Shown: positions 32,305-43,320 of the stretch, in pieces
How positions within the stretch are numbered: position 1 is the first letter of the stretch
How the letters are laid out: every line of letters begins with the position of its first letter
Assembly: GCA_021432605.1 (NCBI GenBank)
Contig: MU271147.1
Location: forward strand, 2,666,001-2,730,000
DNA length: 64,000 nucleotides
Source: Coniochaeta sp. PMI_546
Taxonomy: Eukaryota; Ascomycota; Sordariomycetes; Coniochaetales; Coniochaetaceae
Direction of reading: 5' to 3'
Made by a program: the position numbers and the translations under genes
Notes under the pieces: model-generated
What the model saw: only the letters and a program-made list of their open reading frames with translations
Database searches by the model: none
Told to the model about the DNA's origin: nothing

Positions 32305-34188
32305 TTACAATACCAGCCTGAAATTAGGCTCGCGATCATCGCCATATCCCACGTACCGATCGTGCTTCCCTTGAGCCTTCTCACGATTGATCTTGGCCAC
32401 CCACAAAACGTTGAGCAGGATTCTGTTGGAGTCAGCCACGCCAAAAATTTGAAGGCTCAACAGGCTTACAAAAACCAGCCTCCAGCAAGGAGACCGAGAA
32501 TTACTGTATGCCCCTTGTGATACTGGGGTCCTTGAGCTTTGGGATAGACGAAAACGGTCACGAAACCACCGCAATTCGCAATGGCTAGCTGGAGGGCGGC
32601 CGCAGTGGCCCGCTTGTAGTGGCCGGCTGAGTTATTTGCAAGCCAGCCCAGAACCGGGGGAACACTGCTGTAGAGACCGGTCGCCATCAAGAATGTCATG
32701 CCGTACTTGATGTGCGGGTTGGTAACGTTGGCAATGACTCCGTAGCCGACGATGGCAATCGGAAGAGTACTTGTGCCTGTTAGTGTCCGCAAGAGTTTGA
32801 AGATTACAAAGGGAGTCTGACCAGAGCATGATGATACCTCGGACTTTGAAGTGGTCGGATACGAAGGCAACAATGACAGTAACGACGGCGGCAACTGCGT
32901 ATGGAATGACGGACCATAGCTGAGCCTCGTTGGCTGTGTAGCCAAGGTCTCCAATGATTGTCGGCAACTAGCGGTTGATGAGCAGACGTCCACCATTTCA
33001 CAAGATATCAACCCACAAACAGCCCAAACGAATAAAGCCCAGACAGTATGCCAAAGTATGCACATGCCGTGAGCCACGTCTGGATGTTGAATACGCCACG
33101 GCCAACTTCATGCCATGAGAACTTCTCCGCAGATTCACTGACGCGAGTTAGGCCAGACTGGAACAAGTTCACGGCCGCTGAACTCACTTGTCTGTGCTTC
33201 CCATCCCGCGATTAGGGCCTCGCACTCTCCAGATCGCATGATCCTTCTCCGATGGTGTGAGGAACTTTGCGGACTCCAGATTGTTGGGCAAGAGCATAAA
33301 AGCGATTAACGATGCCACGACGGTCTGTACCCGGTCAGTTTGTCCGCGATTGGTGACAAGGTGGAATGAAGTTGACTTGCCAGTAATCCTTCAATCACGA
33401 AAATCCATCTCCAGCTTGACAATCCGCCGTGTGTCCCAATCGCGGCCAAGCCACGCGCGAGCAAGCCCCCAAAGGCACCAGAGAGCGAAGCGGCGGTGTA
33501 GAACAGCCCAATTCTCAAGGCTAAATCCGCTCGGGTGTACATTCCGGATAGATAGAGTATCTGGAGCACTGTCAGCGAACGCCTCCCATCTGGGCGAAGG
33601 CAACTAACCATCCCTGGCAGTAAGCCGCCTTCCGCTATTCCAAGAAAAGCCCGTACGACCACGAACCCGGCAAAGTTCTGGGTGAAGCCAAGACACATAG
33701 AGATGACTCCCCATGCGAATGTAAGGCATGAAAGCCAGATACGAGGTGTGATTTTCTTCAGAACCAGGTTGCTGGGTACCTCACTACAGTGCTTTGTGTG
33801 AGCTAGGGTTAGGTTTCGTTATGCTTCATGGTCGCAGCAACAAACCTAATGATATAGGTGGCATAAAATACAGCCAGGCCAATGTCGTACTGGTGATCAG
33901 TCATTCCCAGGTCTGCTTCGAGGCTGTATAGTCTCGCGTTGCCCACATTAGTCCGATCCAGAAACGAGCAGAGGAACAGGATTGCCAGGACAGGAATAAT
34001 TCTGGTCGGGCTTGTCAGTCTGCAATGGCATTCGCCACCGGCTGGAGCTTTCTCAAAACCAACCTTGTATCTAGCTTCCACAGGACCGACCTCGTGAGCT
34101 TCTTGTTAACGACAACATCGCCGATTTCTCCCATTTTGTTTTCCACCTCATCCACATATCTCTTCTCGTATGCGTCTTGGTTGTCCAT
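32305..34188 (-). CDS. MFS permease, ACS (Tna1/Dal5-like) family, nine exons
   Basis: About 485-residue anion:cation symporter-type permease. Exons are 34188-34064, 34001-33846, 33783-33609, 33560-33381, 33324-33188, 33137-33017, 32967-32822, 32769-32470 and 32422-32305, giving 1458 nt in frame. Introns are 47-62 bp. The fourth uses a GC donor (GCAAGT) with a CAG acceptor, a recognised minor intron class. Family features are LDTRIIPVLAILFLCSFLDRTN split over the first splice, VGNARLYSLEADLG, GIAEGGLLPGM, LSSWRWIFVIEGLL, YSFGLFLPTIIGDLGYT, LPIAIVGYGVIANV, and the C-terminal NVLWVAKINREKAQGKHD followed by YGDDREPNFRLVL. The short acidic N-terminus (MDNQDAYEKRYVDEVENK) is cytosolic. The substrate is unknown; the closest style is vitamin or carboxylate permeases. 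It is a distinct gene from the permease at 2.7 kb, with different intron placement. Confidence 0.9.
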
Positions 34189-35072
34189 ATCGTCCAGGAC
34201 CTCGCGTTCTTATAACAAACCTAAGCACACTTTCGAATATCAATATCGAGGGAGGCAAGACAGAGCAATAGTCTGAGCAAGCGGAAGTCGGTCCATATAA
34301 GACGTCACAGAGCGTCACACTCTAACTTGCACGCCGTGACTTCGGGGGGAATGCGGGGAGACCTGGCAGGTGCTGACAATTGGTGATGATTGTTCTGGAG
34401 TTGGCTGCTGACGTGGATCACCAAAACCAGGTTTTGGAGGGGCAACCAGTAAGACAGCCTTCGAAATGGGAACGATAATAGGTCAATTAGGGTCGTAATC
34501 TGGCTCGAGACAGTCACTACAACCCCGCGATGGCTGATCCATGCGGATACGCAGCTATCCGCATCACACCCTACGGTGAGCCGGAAGCCAATACTGAGAC
34601 CGTCTCGGCTCTCGGAGGCGTCTTCTAGAAGCGCCGTAGTAACAGATTTCCTAGGCACGCTCTCGAACGCAGAGTGCAGTGCACGCAAGAAAGTTGGAAA
34701 AAAAGTGTTGTGATGCTGGTGGCCAAACGCGTGAAAGAACTCGAAGCACATGACTTCATGCTCGAACATTAGAAAATCAAGCTCCGCTCTCGGTCCTCTG
34801 GTGGGAATGAACACCACCAACATAGCGAGCACCTTCGGGATAAGACTAGACAGTTCTGTAAGTCTTCCGGCTTGCTATCCCCGGTAGGAAAGCCAGCTCG
34901 TGAACCCAAGTCTTGAGTCATACTTCCGGACGAACTTCACGGGTCACAAGACCAGGGACCACAGCCGACGACGGAGCGCATGCCTCAACATTTAAGCAAC
35001 GCGGCTGAACCGTGACGGAACAATGGAAGCACTTGCTGGTAAACCCCAAACAAAGACGAAGAAATATTCGAA
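34189..35072. other. intergenic region, no supported gene
   Basis: A 175-codon minus-strand frame (34305-34832) has no domain and atypical composition, so it is not called. The region holds divergent promoters for the permease and the small unknown gene. Confidence 0.4.
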
Positions 35073-35504
35073 ATGACAAACCAGACAATAATGCATGATC
35101 AAGACAAGTCGAGTCCAATCCTCCCGAGCATCAAAGACATTACCTTCGGCGAAGACATCGACATCGCCGTTGCTCTCACAGCGGGAGCTCTGACGGCGGA
35201 TCAGCTGTGGAAGGCGGCACAGAGCAAGAAGCACAAGGTGTCGCACCTGGCCAAGGCAGGTCTCGGGGCTGCCGTAGCCGCCGCGGCCGTCAACATGTAC
35301 CAACGGGACTCTGAAGAACACAACGACGATCAAGAGAAACATCAGCACCACAACACTGACAGAACCCAGCACGACCACCCTGACTATGCCAGTAATCATT
35401 ATAGCAGACAGCTGACGAACGGCGGAGAGAAGCCTGCATGGGATATCGAACGTCGACACGAGCACTATGCTCGCCCTGACTATCGGCGACACTCGTTTAG
35501 CTGA
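35073..35504 (+). CDS. small hypothetical protein with His/Asp-rich tail
   Basis: A 143-residue single-exon protein that I cannot assign to a named family. It begins with a short polar stretch, then an ordered-looking core: IKDITFGEDIDIAVALTAGA, LTADQLWKAAQSKKHK, and an Ala/Gly-rich segment KAGLGAAVAAAAVNMYQ that could be a short amphipathic or membrane-associated helix. The last 60 residues are very polar and rich in His, Asp, Glu, Gln and Tyr (NDDQEKHQHHNTDRTQHDH). There is no signal peptide. The Lys/His-rich stretch next to the Ala helix recalls small stress-induced fungal proteins, but this is only a resemblance. Met7 is an alternative start. A longer antisense frame covers the same span but lacks features and is rejected. 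Confidence 0.6.
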   Translation: MTNQTIMHDQDKSSPILPSIKDITFGEDIDIAVALTAGALTADQLWKAAQSKKHKVSHLAKAGLGAAVAAAAVNMYQRDSEEHNDDQEKHQHHNTDRTQHDHPDYASNHYSRQLTNGGEKPAWDIERRHEHYARPDYRRHSFS

Positions 35505-36265
35505 CCATTCCCAGCTGAGAGACGCGTCAGGTCGTCCAACAAAGATGCCTCGACAAGGCCTGCGGAGGAGTAGGACGCGCTCAATCTCGGGGATTTTGAT
35601 GAGTCGGGAATATTCACTGCTCGATATTTGCATCCTACCGAGAAGAAATAGTGTCAGCTGATGCGAGGGGTTTTGAGGGACGACAGGAGTGTTGTTGACA
35701 AGAGAAAACCTTTGGGACCTGGGAATTTAGTGATGATGGGGAGATTTCTAGGCACCTCCCGATGATCACCCACAACGCTACCAGTAGCGGCTTGCTAGTC
35801 TAATGTTTTGTCACCCGACAAGAACCACATGGACCACGTGACTACCTTCCAATCGTCGAAGGTGGGGCGATCATTTATCACTCCACGACTCTGGAAGTCA
35901 AAACTGGCCGTTCCATTATGCGCAGTTCACCCGACCTGCTGTGTGCCACAGCGCTTTTGCGGTTTTAATGACATGGGAAGTGTGACGCGAAGACGATGGC
36001 ACCCCAGATATTGGCGCGCTGCATCTGACTCAAAACATGGGAGCCTAACGAGGGGTATAAGTGTGGTCGGGAGCTGGAGATAATATGCTTCAAGTGCCTT
36101 TTCGAAGGTCCATACAGCACATCAATCGCATAGCATAGCTAAGCAACGGGAAGGTGGCCTCTCAGTCCTCTCCAGCGTGCTCTCTATGCCAGCAAGTACC
36201 TGCTCGGTATGGTAACATCAATGGCAAGCACGTAACTACTCGAGGCCGCCGGTAACACGATGGGT

Positions 36266-36377
36266 GATGATAAGACGATAGGATGATGAGACGATGGGAT
36301 AATAAGACGATAGGATAATAAGACGATAGGATAATAAGACGATGAGATGATGAGACGATGGGATGATGAGACGATAT
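36266..36377. repeat. minisatellite, seven 16-bp units
   Basis: Seven head-to-tail units of consensus GATRATRAGACGATRG lie at 36266, 36282, 36298, 36314, 36330, 36346 and 36362, without indels. Two are identical (36298 and 36314); others differ at the R positions. The pattern of variants suggests slippage or unequal exchange within the array. Confidence 0.95.
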
Positions 36378-37012
36378 AACTGGCTTTTGGCGATTAGTCC
36401 TAGGAAATGATTAAGGAATCGATGGTAGTATGAACAGAGGGTGGCTGAGCTACACTCCGTTCATGGCTAAAGGCGAAAATCAGGTCTAGTCTTAACGGTT
36501 GGAACGACTGAGTTGCCGGAGTCTCTTATTATGAGGGCGAGGGAAGAGTTAATGAAGGTCGAGTCCAGCAGCAAGGAGAAAGATGTAACTCTGAATAAAA
36601 GATGGCTTGATAGCGTGCACATTGAACATTTCACTATGGTGAGATTTTGTTTGTCATCTACCACCGCCGGTAGTAGCCATCTTGAGATCGCCATGACTTC
36701 TACATGTAAGTGTCATTGCCAATGTATATGGCAACTACCTTAGCATCGCCACCTTCGGATTTGCATAGTTTGGGTCCCGATCCGTGGGCGGCGATCCACG
36801 GAGCTAGAAGCATGTCACAGATAGCCTGCAGCACAATCCTCCTGAGGTTTCTTCCCCACAAGATGTCAAGAGCCCCTGTGCGTTACTCGCTTTGGGCTGT
36901 TCCCCCGCATCAGACTCAACCTGGAAACCTATCAGAGGGGTAACGTCGGCGCTAATTCGGGCCAGGATTGACTTGGGGGCCAATAGCTCGCAGCTCCACT
37001 TATGGATTCAAA

Positions 37013-37118
37013 ATTCATAGAAGTCTGACCTGTGTAACTAAGGTACCCTTCCGTCTTTGCAAGTGAACATCATTCATAGAAGTCTGTCCTGCGTAACTAC
37101 CCTTCTGTCTTTGCAAGT
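37013..37118. repeat. imperfect direct duplication of about 50 bp
   Basis: Copy 1 (37013-37064) and copy 2 (37072-37118) both run from ATTCATAGAAGTCTG to GTCTTTGCAAGT. Copy 1 has an extra AGGTA-type five bases and a few substitutions. The spacer is seven bases. It lies about 470 bp upstream of the FAD oxidase start. Confidence 0.9.
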
Positions 37119-37584
37119 ATAGCCTGTTATCCGCCTTGCCGCACTCGGGCATGGGAAGAAGCTCACGGTCAATGGATCATTACCTGGCTGCATACCGGAC
37201 CGGCATGGTTTTGTTACCTCGCAGCTTGACATCTACATTCGATTGGTTCTCGCTTGTCGACCATGCAGAGTGTGCCGTTGGAATCTGGAGATATGCTGCC
37301 CAGACAAATCATGACGAGCGGTCGGGATAAGAATTTTGGTTCGAGTATCTCACAGGTACGTAAGACGAAAGACCTCAACCATACTGTACACGGTAGGCGG
37401 CCAGGGCTAAGCTCCTCCACCCCTTCATTCTCCATATTCTGCGGCTCCGGTACCATTTGTATAAGTACATGCATAAGATGGCCCCCCCTTTCGCAGGTCA
37501 TCATCCTGTTGCGCCGCCAGTCCGAGTGTTCAAGTCGCTGAGTCTCTTCTTCCGCGGCACTTGCCAAACCGTACCGAGGCTCAA

Positions 37585-39677
37585 ATGGCCCCGAGCAACT
37601 GGTTGCAGACCACCGGCGCTATTTTGGCTGTGACTATTGTTCAGTTCGCTGAAAAGGTCACTGCCGCTACAACCGGTGGTTGTGCTGCTCGATTTGACTG
37701 GGAAAATGCGCAGTTGACCGATGCTGTGATCGCCAATCTGTCCAAGCAAGAGTCCAGTAGCGCCTCCTTCTTCGGTTTCGGCAGCGACGACGCCAAGGTT
37801 GCGAGCCCAGCTTGCAAAGTCTTTCCTGGTGAAGCCCTCTGGCCTTCCAAAAGAACCTGGAACTTGCTCAACGCGACTGTCGGCGGATCCCTGATCCAGA
37901 CAGTCCCCCTGGCTGCACCGTGCTACAATAACTGGCCCGAGAGAGATGCAGCCACCTGCCAGTATGTGACGGAACACTGGAGCGACCCTCATCTGCATGT
38001 CAATGACCCGACATCAACCCAGTGGCCGCTCTTCGAGGGAAGGACATGTCTTCCAACGAATGATCCCTACGACAATTGCACTCTTGGAGGTTATGCGCGG
38101 TATTCGGTCGCGGTGACCGAAGTCTCACAGATTCAGTTGGCACTCAACTTCGCCCGTAATACGAATATCCGCTTAGTTGTCAAGAATACGGGCCATGATT
38201 TTGCTGACAAGTCCATCGGAGCCGGAGCTCTTTCGATCTGGACCCATAAGCTGAAGGATATCAAGTTTTTCGCGAATTATAGCTGTAAAGGGTATCACGG
38301 GCCGGCTTTCAAGCTTGGCAGCGGTGTCGAGACCGAAGAAGTGTATCGGGCTGCCGAGCAGAATGGGGTCACGGCGGTTGGTGGCGAATGCAGGGTGAGT
38401 GAAGCATTCTTCTTGGTGAATAGAACCGCCTGATACTGATATTATTCTCATTCTAGACTGTCGGACTCGCTGGTGGCTATGTAGCAGGAGGTGGCCATTC
38501 GCCCATGTCAACTCTTGTAGGCATGGGTGCTGATCAGGTATGACAAGTTCCGACCTTGATTACATTGGCACTGCGCAGCCTGATATTTGCGTGTCGGTCT
38601 AGGTTCTTTCGCTCGAAGTCGTCCTTCCCAACGGCAGATTTGTGACTGCCAGTGAAGAGTCGTACCCGGATCTGTACTGGGCTCTTCGCGGCGGTGGTGG
38701 CAGTAAGATTTCGCCAGCTTCTGTGCCAACTCACGGCAGAATATTGACGTTAGTTAGGTACATTTGGTGTGGTGACCTCGGTGGTGATCAAAGCGTACCC
38801 CAAGATTCCGGTGACAACCATGACGTTTGCCTTCCTCACCGGCTCGAACGTCACGGTAGACACATTCTGGGCCGGGATAAGGACCTACATGAGCTACTTC
38901 ACGACATTCACTGACGCGGGAGCTTATGGGTACTTCATCGTCGTCGGAATTGGTCCTGGCCAATATCTCTTTAACTTCATGCCATTCTGGGGAGGGAACA
39001 TGACTCAGCCGCAGCTCGTGAAGCTCGTCACGCCCTTTTTAAACGATCTTTCCAAGCTCGGAATCGCCGCGACCCCGAACATCACCGAATACGACAGTCT
39101 CTACAAAGCATTCAACGGCAGCTTCCCCCCTGAACAAGTCGGCACCCCCGTGGGCAACTCGGCGAGCCGACTCTTCCCGCGGGAGAACTTCGCAGTCCCG
39201 GCAAAGCTTAATGCAACCTTGGAAGCTGTCCGTTATGCAATTGAGAGCGGTGGCGTGTTGATCGGCTATAATATCAGACCGGCGGTGAACCCAGCTGTGA
39301 ACCAAGACAACTCGGTGAACCCGGCTTGGCGTGCGACGGAAACGCTCTTCATACTTGGCGGGCCCACGCTGCCGAATAATGCTACTGATGCGCAGGTTGC
39401 TGCTGCAAGCAAGGTGCTCACGACCGACTGGATGCAGAAGTGGCGAGACGTCTCGCCTGGGGCGGGCTCGTACATGTCCGAGGGTGATATCAATGAGCCT
39501 GACTTCCAGCAGTCGTTCTACGGGTCTTGCTATCCAAGACTGTATGCTCTGAAGCAGAAGTATGATCCTACGGGACTGTTCTACGCGCCAACTGCTGTCG
39601 GCTCAGAGGACTGGTACATTACTGGCCAGCTCCCCTATCTCCCTACGCAGAATGGGAGACTTTGTAGGAGAATGTGA
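37585..39677 (+). CDS. secreted FAD-linked oxidoreductase, berberine-bridge (BBE) type
   Basis: VAO-superfamily flavoprotein of about 636 residues with a PCMH FAD-binding domain and a C-terminal BBE segment. Exons are 37585-38394, 38457-38537, 38603-38702 and 38758-39677 (1911 nt, in frame). A signal peptide is likely ([21 protein letters not shown]), implying secretion; several N-linked sequons occur. FAD attachment looks bicovalent: His204 in KNTGHDF for the 8-alpha bond and Cys269 in [13 protein letters not shown] for the 6-S-cysteinyl bond, 65 residues apart as in known bicovalent enzymes. Further motifs are [22 protein letters not shown] split over a splice, [14 protein letters not shown] then [15 protein letters not shown], and the BBE end with [21 protein letters not shown] and [11 protein letters not shown]. 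The family oxidises carbohydrates, alkaloid-like compounds or fungal metabolites; the substrate cannot be told. The start is the first ATG; the upstream frame opens only with TTG. Confidence 0.93.
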
Positions 39678-40095
39678 ATGAGCTCACATCGATTCTGGTC
39701 TGATCAAACGAGAAATCAGGTATTGTTTCAAGGTATGAGGACATCATGGTTTTGACGTGGTAACATGCGAGTTCATTCTGATCTATCGTGCGTTCACTTT
39801 CTTGATTCTGTTTGCACGCAAATTTGGCTCTTCAGCTTGGAAGAACCGATCTGCAGGTCAAATAACACGTCAATTGAGCTGTGGAATGATACAACACCCC
39901 GGCTCAGGCAGAACACTGTCATAAAATAACCGCAATCTGCATCCATGACACTTCCAATCCCCAGTCCACCGGGTACTTGAGATGCAGCCTATGTCCTTGG
40001 CCCACTCGAATATGCCATGTGTCTTTGTTTGCCAACTCCTGTTAACGCAGCCCTTAGACGTCTTCCCAGGGCGAGAACTTGACGAGACCAAGCCC
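39678..40095. other. convergent 3' flank, no supported gene
   Basis: Downstream region shared by the FAD oxidase and the F-box-like gene. Nothing else is recognised. Confidence 0.5.
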
Positions 40096-41237
40096 TTAGA
40101 AATGGTTCTCTATGAGCCGCTTGATCTCCTCAAACATGATTTGCTCGCAGTTTGTACGGCGCGCCTCAGTCCATCTGGAGCTCGTGGTTTGAGGTGCGAA
40201 GTGCTGGTCGCTCGGCTTGTAGTTGTCCTCGGCGAGCTTGAAGATCTTCTCTAGAGCCTCAACGCCACCAGCATCGAACATTACCTCCAGCCACGGAAAG
40301 CAATCTCTCCAGACCTTCCTGGCAACTTGTTTGGCCCGGTCCGCGTCGCCGTCGGGGCCTCGTGAGATGCGATAGGGATGGTGAACGATCGTATCAAAGA
40401 TGTTCAGGCGTTCGAGGTTCAAGGCTCCGCGCAGCAAACTAAACGTGGGCAGGTTCATGGTCTTGTGGGTGCGACTTGCACACCACGAGATGATAGTGAT
40501 ATTGCGCATCAGCGCCATACTGGCAGGACGCATGCGGACGAGGAATGTGTGCATCGCCGTCATGTCCGCCACGTAGAAAGGTTGGCCCCAGAACATTGAA
40601 GCTGCCTCGGCATTGATAGACTTGGATGCTACAAGGAGAGCAGGTACCAGTGTCGGTTTGTAGTCGATTGGCACACCACTAGGGGTTGGGCCTGATTTGC
40701 TTCCATCGGGCCGTAACCACTGCTGGTTCGAAAACCGTGCGTAACCAGGCGAGGGCAAGCAGTTCTGCGGGGAACAGTGGCTTGCTTGTGGACGGTACCA
40801 TCCTTTCACGCTGCGAATGTGGATACCGTTTGGATCGGTGAGTGTGAGCTCGTAAATCTTGTTACGGAGCTCGGGTGGCAGCGACCTTGACAGTAGTAAG
40901 ATTAGCTTCGTTTGCTCCACCGTCTCGACAGATGAGATCTCACATGAACGGGAAAATCTTCTCGCGGGGAACAGCGTTCTTGATCTTAGGCGGGGCCTTT
41001 CTAGCCTATATCAAGAGGTTAGATATGGTAGGGTCGTAAGAGGGCAACAACAGGTGATCAAAGTGTGACTACCTTCTTCCTTGAGCCAAACCGCTCGTCA
41101 TTGTCGTCATCAGAATTCAGCTCAAGATCTAAGCCCTCATCGTCCTGCGGCTCGGCGTAGATCACTGCAGGGCGTTTACGCTTGGGATAGCGCGAAGGCG
41201 TAGTAGGCGGGGAGCTGTGGCCGAGATCGACCGACAT
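40096..41237 (-). CDS. F-box-like fungal protein (LPPELRNKIYE type)
   Basis: About 338 residues in exons 41237-41073, 41005-40944 and 40885-40096 (1017 nt, in frame). The second exon reads RKAPPKIKNAVPREKIFPFM and joins across a 58-bp intron to SLPPELRNKIYELTLTDPNG. This F-box-like opening is typical of a large, lineage-expanded family of filamentous-fungal proteins of unknown role. The N-terminal exon is acidic with a basic YPKRKRP patch, a possible nuclear signal. After the helix-rich start come PALLVASKSINAEAASMFWG and FLVRMRPASMALMRNITII, also usual for these proteins. By analogy with F-box proteins it may bind Skp1 and recruit targets for ubiquitylation, but many family members have no shown activity. 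The first exon has no stop for 69 codons upstream of this ATG, so a longer N-terminus cannot be excluded. Confidence 0.8.
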
Positions 41238-42375
41238 GTTGGCGGAGAAGGTGATGCCGGGTGATGGAGAAGTAGGTATGAGGACGATGTTCGTTAAAGT
41301 GACGACTTTGAGGGTCAGCTTTGGTAGAAACACCTCGATGGAATGGATTGAGAATGGTTGGCTAAGATGAAACAAAAAAAGAGGCTCAGATTGAGAGAAG
41401 CTCGGATTCACTTCGTCATTTACCAACACGTCAACTCGCAAAGTTACAATTGGAGATCAATTCACGGCTCTCGAAGGAGGTGTGGTAACGAGGCAGTGAC
41501 ACGAGGTCATGCTTCCGCAAAATATGATTTTTGGAAGCCATAAATCACATCCACGATTTCTTTGACCTTAACCCTGATATCGTGGCGGAGCTCGGCTGCC
41601 TGTAGTGTCTGCCTGCACCTAAAAGCTGAAAGAAGGTGCGATTTACTTTGGCAGTTTAAAGCTCCTGCCGTCGTCAGTGACATGTGCGATGCGGCTAAAA
41701 GTGGAGATCTGAGCTGTCACTAAACTCCCCTTACCCACCAACAGGCACCTGGCAACCTTGGCAAGTTCCATTTCCATCACGATGGTACCAATAACCCGAT
41801 CCATCCATTCATCGCCCCATCGAGTCCGCACTTCAGAGGCTGATATCCCGTCTCGTCTCAGGTTCGCTTTATGTCCACTAGACATACTCAGCCACAATTA
41901 CGCCTGCTGTAGGATTTCGCTTGCCGGTGTGGATCTTACCATTGTCCCCCTGGCCTTGGACATCGCCTTTGCAAGAGCATTCCGGGCACAAGATCAGAAA
42001 CTACAATCAACGCGCACGCTCATTGTGTCGATTTGGTTGAGCGTGAAGACATATCGACATGCTTGGTGTGGCAGGATGCTTGCAGACGACATTGACAAGC
42101 TTGAAAAAGAGCTCTTTCAACAGCAACTGGGTGACACCTGACAGTCCTTGTGAGCTCGGTACAGGCTTTTATATACCCCATGACACAAGAAACACTTTGG
42201 TAAGCACTGGTGATATGTACAAGCCTGACTTGCAATTGGGTGCTACCATGCCTAGCTCGAGGCTGTCACGCCTGAAGACCTTGATTGCAACAGACAGCAG
42301 ATCGGAGCTGAAACTCTGGCAGAAGCAACCCCTTCGCCGCCCGAAGCACGCCCAACGGCATCGCCAAGACAACGC
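41238..42375. other. 1.1-kb region without a supported gene
   Basis: Frames of up to 127 codons on the plus strand (41758-42141) lack domains. It serves as promoter for the F-box-like gene on one side and 3' flank of coactosin on the other. Confidence 0.4.
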
Positions 42376-42816
42376 CTAGCCGCGACCTCCATTATAATCC
42401 GCCCCCCCAGCCTTTCGTAACCTCGCAACGATGTCCTTCTCCTCCAGGTCTCCTTTTGAGCTTGCATCAACTTGAATACTGTAGTGCGACAGAATCTTCT
42501 TGACATCGCCGCTTTCAGAAAGAACTCGGCCCCTCCTGAGAGGCTTCACATTTTGGCCAATCCACACGATCAACGCGAACTTTATCCGCTTGCTCTCCGC
42601 GTCGTTGGCATACTCGACTCGCACATACGCGTATTGCACTTCGTCGTCTTCGAGCTTGGGTATGACCTCCTCCAGACCGCCGGTGCCTTTGGCACTCAAG
42701 GCTAGCTTGTTCCGCGCTGAGGGATGATCGGCAATGAGCAGCCACTTTGTATCATCCTTGTCCGACCGCACCGCATCGTATGCTTCGAGGATCTCAGGAG
42801 AGTCGGCGCCGGACAT
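42376..42816 (-). CDS. coactosin-like ADF-H domain protein
   Basis: A 146-residue actin-binding protein of the ADF-homology class. Coactosin-type proteins bind F-actin and can counter capping. The single ADF-H domain fills the protein: EILEAYDAVRSDKDDTKW, then WLLIADHPSARNKLALSAKG, GGLEEVIPKLEDDEVQYAYV, RIKFALIVWIGQNVKPLRRG and ESGDVKKILSHYSIQVDASS. The KPLRRGR basic loop in the region facing actin and the missing long C-terminal linker favour coactosin over cofilin or drebrin/Abp1. It ends in a Gly-rich tail. The ATG is preceded by in-frame sequence open for another 110 codons, but that part has no ADF-H character and is taken as 5' leader. It is cytosolic and likely constitutive. Confidence 0.9.
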   Translation of the reverse strand: MSGADSPEILEAYDAVRSDKDDTKWLLIADHPSARNKLALSAKGTGGLEEVIPKLEDDEVQYAYVRVEYANDAESKRIKFALIVWIGQNVKPLRRGRVLSESGDVKKILSHYSIQVDASSKGDLEEKDIVARLRKAGGADYNGGRG

Positions 42817-43320
42817 AGTTGGCGATTGGACACGAGGAAAAGGAGCGAAGAGAAGGGGTGGAGACGGATCAAGACGGATCGAGGTCAGCCTCGGCGGGTA
42901 CCAGCACAGACGAGGCGAGGCAGAAGGTTTGTCGGAGTTCTCTTTTGGATGTCGTCGACCACAAATGACCGCAAGTGAAACATCGGGGTGCGACCCGAAA
43001 CCATGCGGGGGCTCGGAGCCGATGCGGACTTTTGTTCTTCCACGCCCCATATATCGGGTCCCACCACCCCTTGAGTAAATCCGGCTTCGACACATGACGA
43101 CGAGGTCTTCCTCAACAGCCCAAGAATCGCGACAACACCTACTCAAGCAACGAAGTCAACTCATTGACCACAGCTCTACTGCCTGTTTACTGAGTTTGGG
43201 CCTCGTGTGTATGGGACATGCCTCCACATTTGCACACACTCCACGATGGTCTAGGTCTGCTCGCTTCACGGACAAAGTTGACTTCGAGAGATTGTTTTTC
43301 TCGCCATTATTTGCACATGA
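42817..43320. other. promoter of coactosin gene and 3' flank of GH105 gene
   Basis: No coding sequence is supported in this span. Confidence 0.45.

Larger units (their letters stand above)
35505..37584. other. 2.1-kb intergenic region with tandem repeats
   Basis: No gene is supported. It contains the 16-bp minisatellite (36266-36377) and an imperfect duplication (37013-37118), listed separately, followed by the promoter of the secreted oxidase. Confidence 0.5.

Noticed and set aside
34305-34832. 175-codon minus-strand frame
   Set aside because: No conserved motif or signal; lies in an intergenic region with overlapping frames.
34992-35633. 213-codon frame antisense to the small gene at 35073
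   Set aside because: Its apparent hydrophobic run is the complement of the His/Asp-rich tail; it is a shadow of the plus-strand gene.
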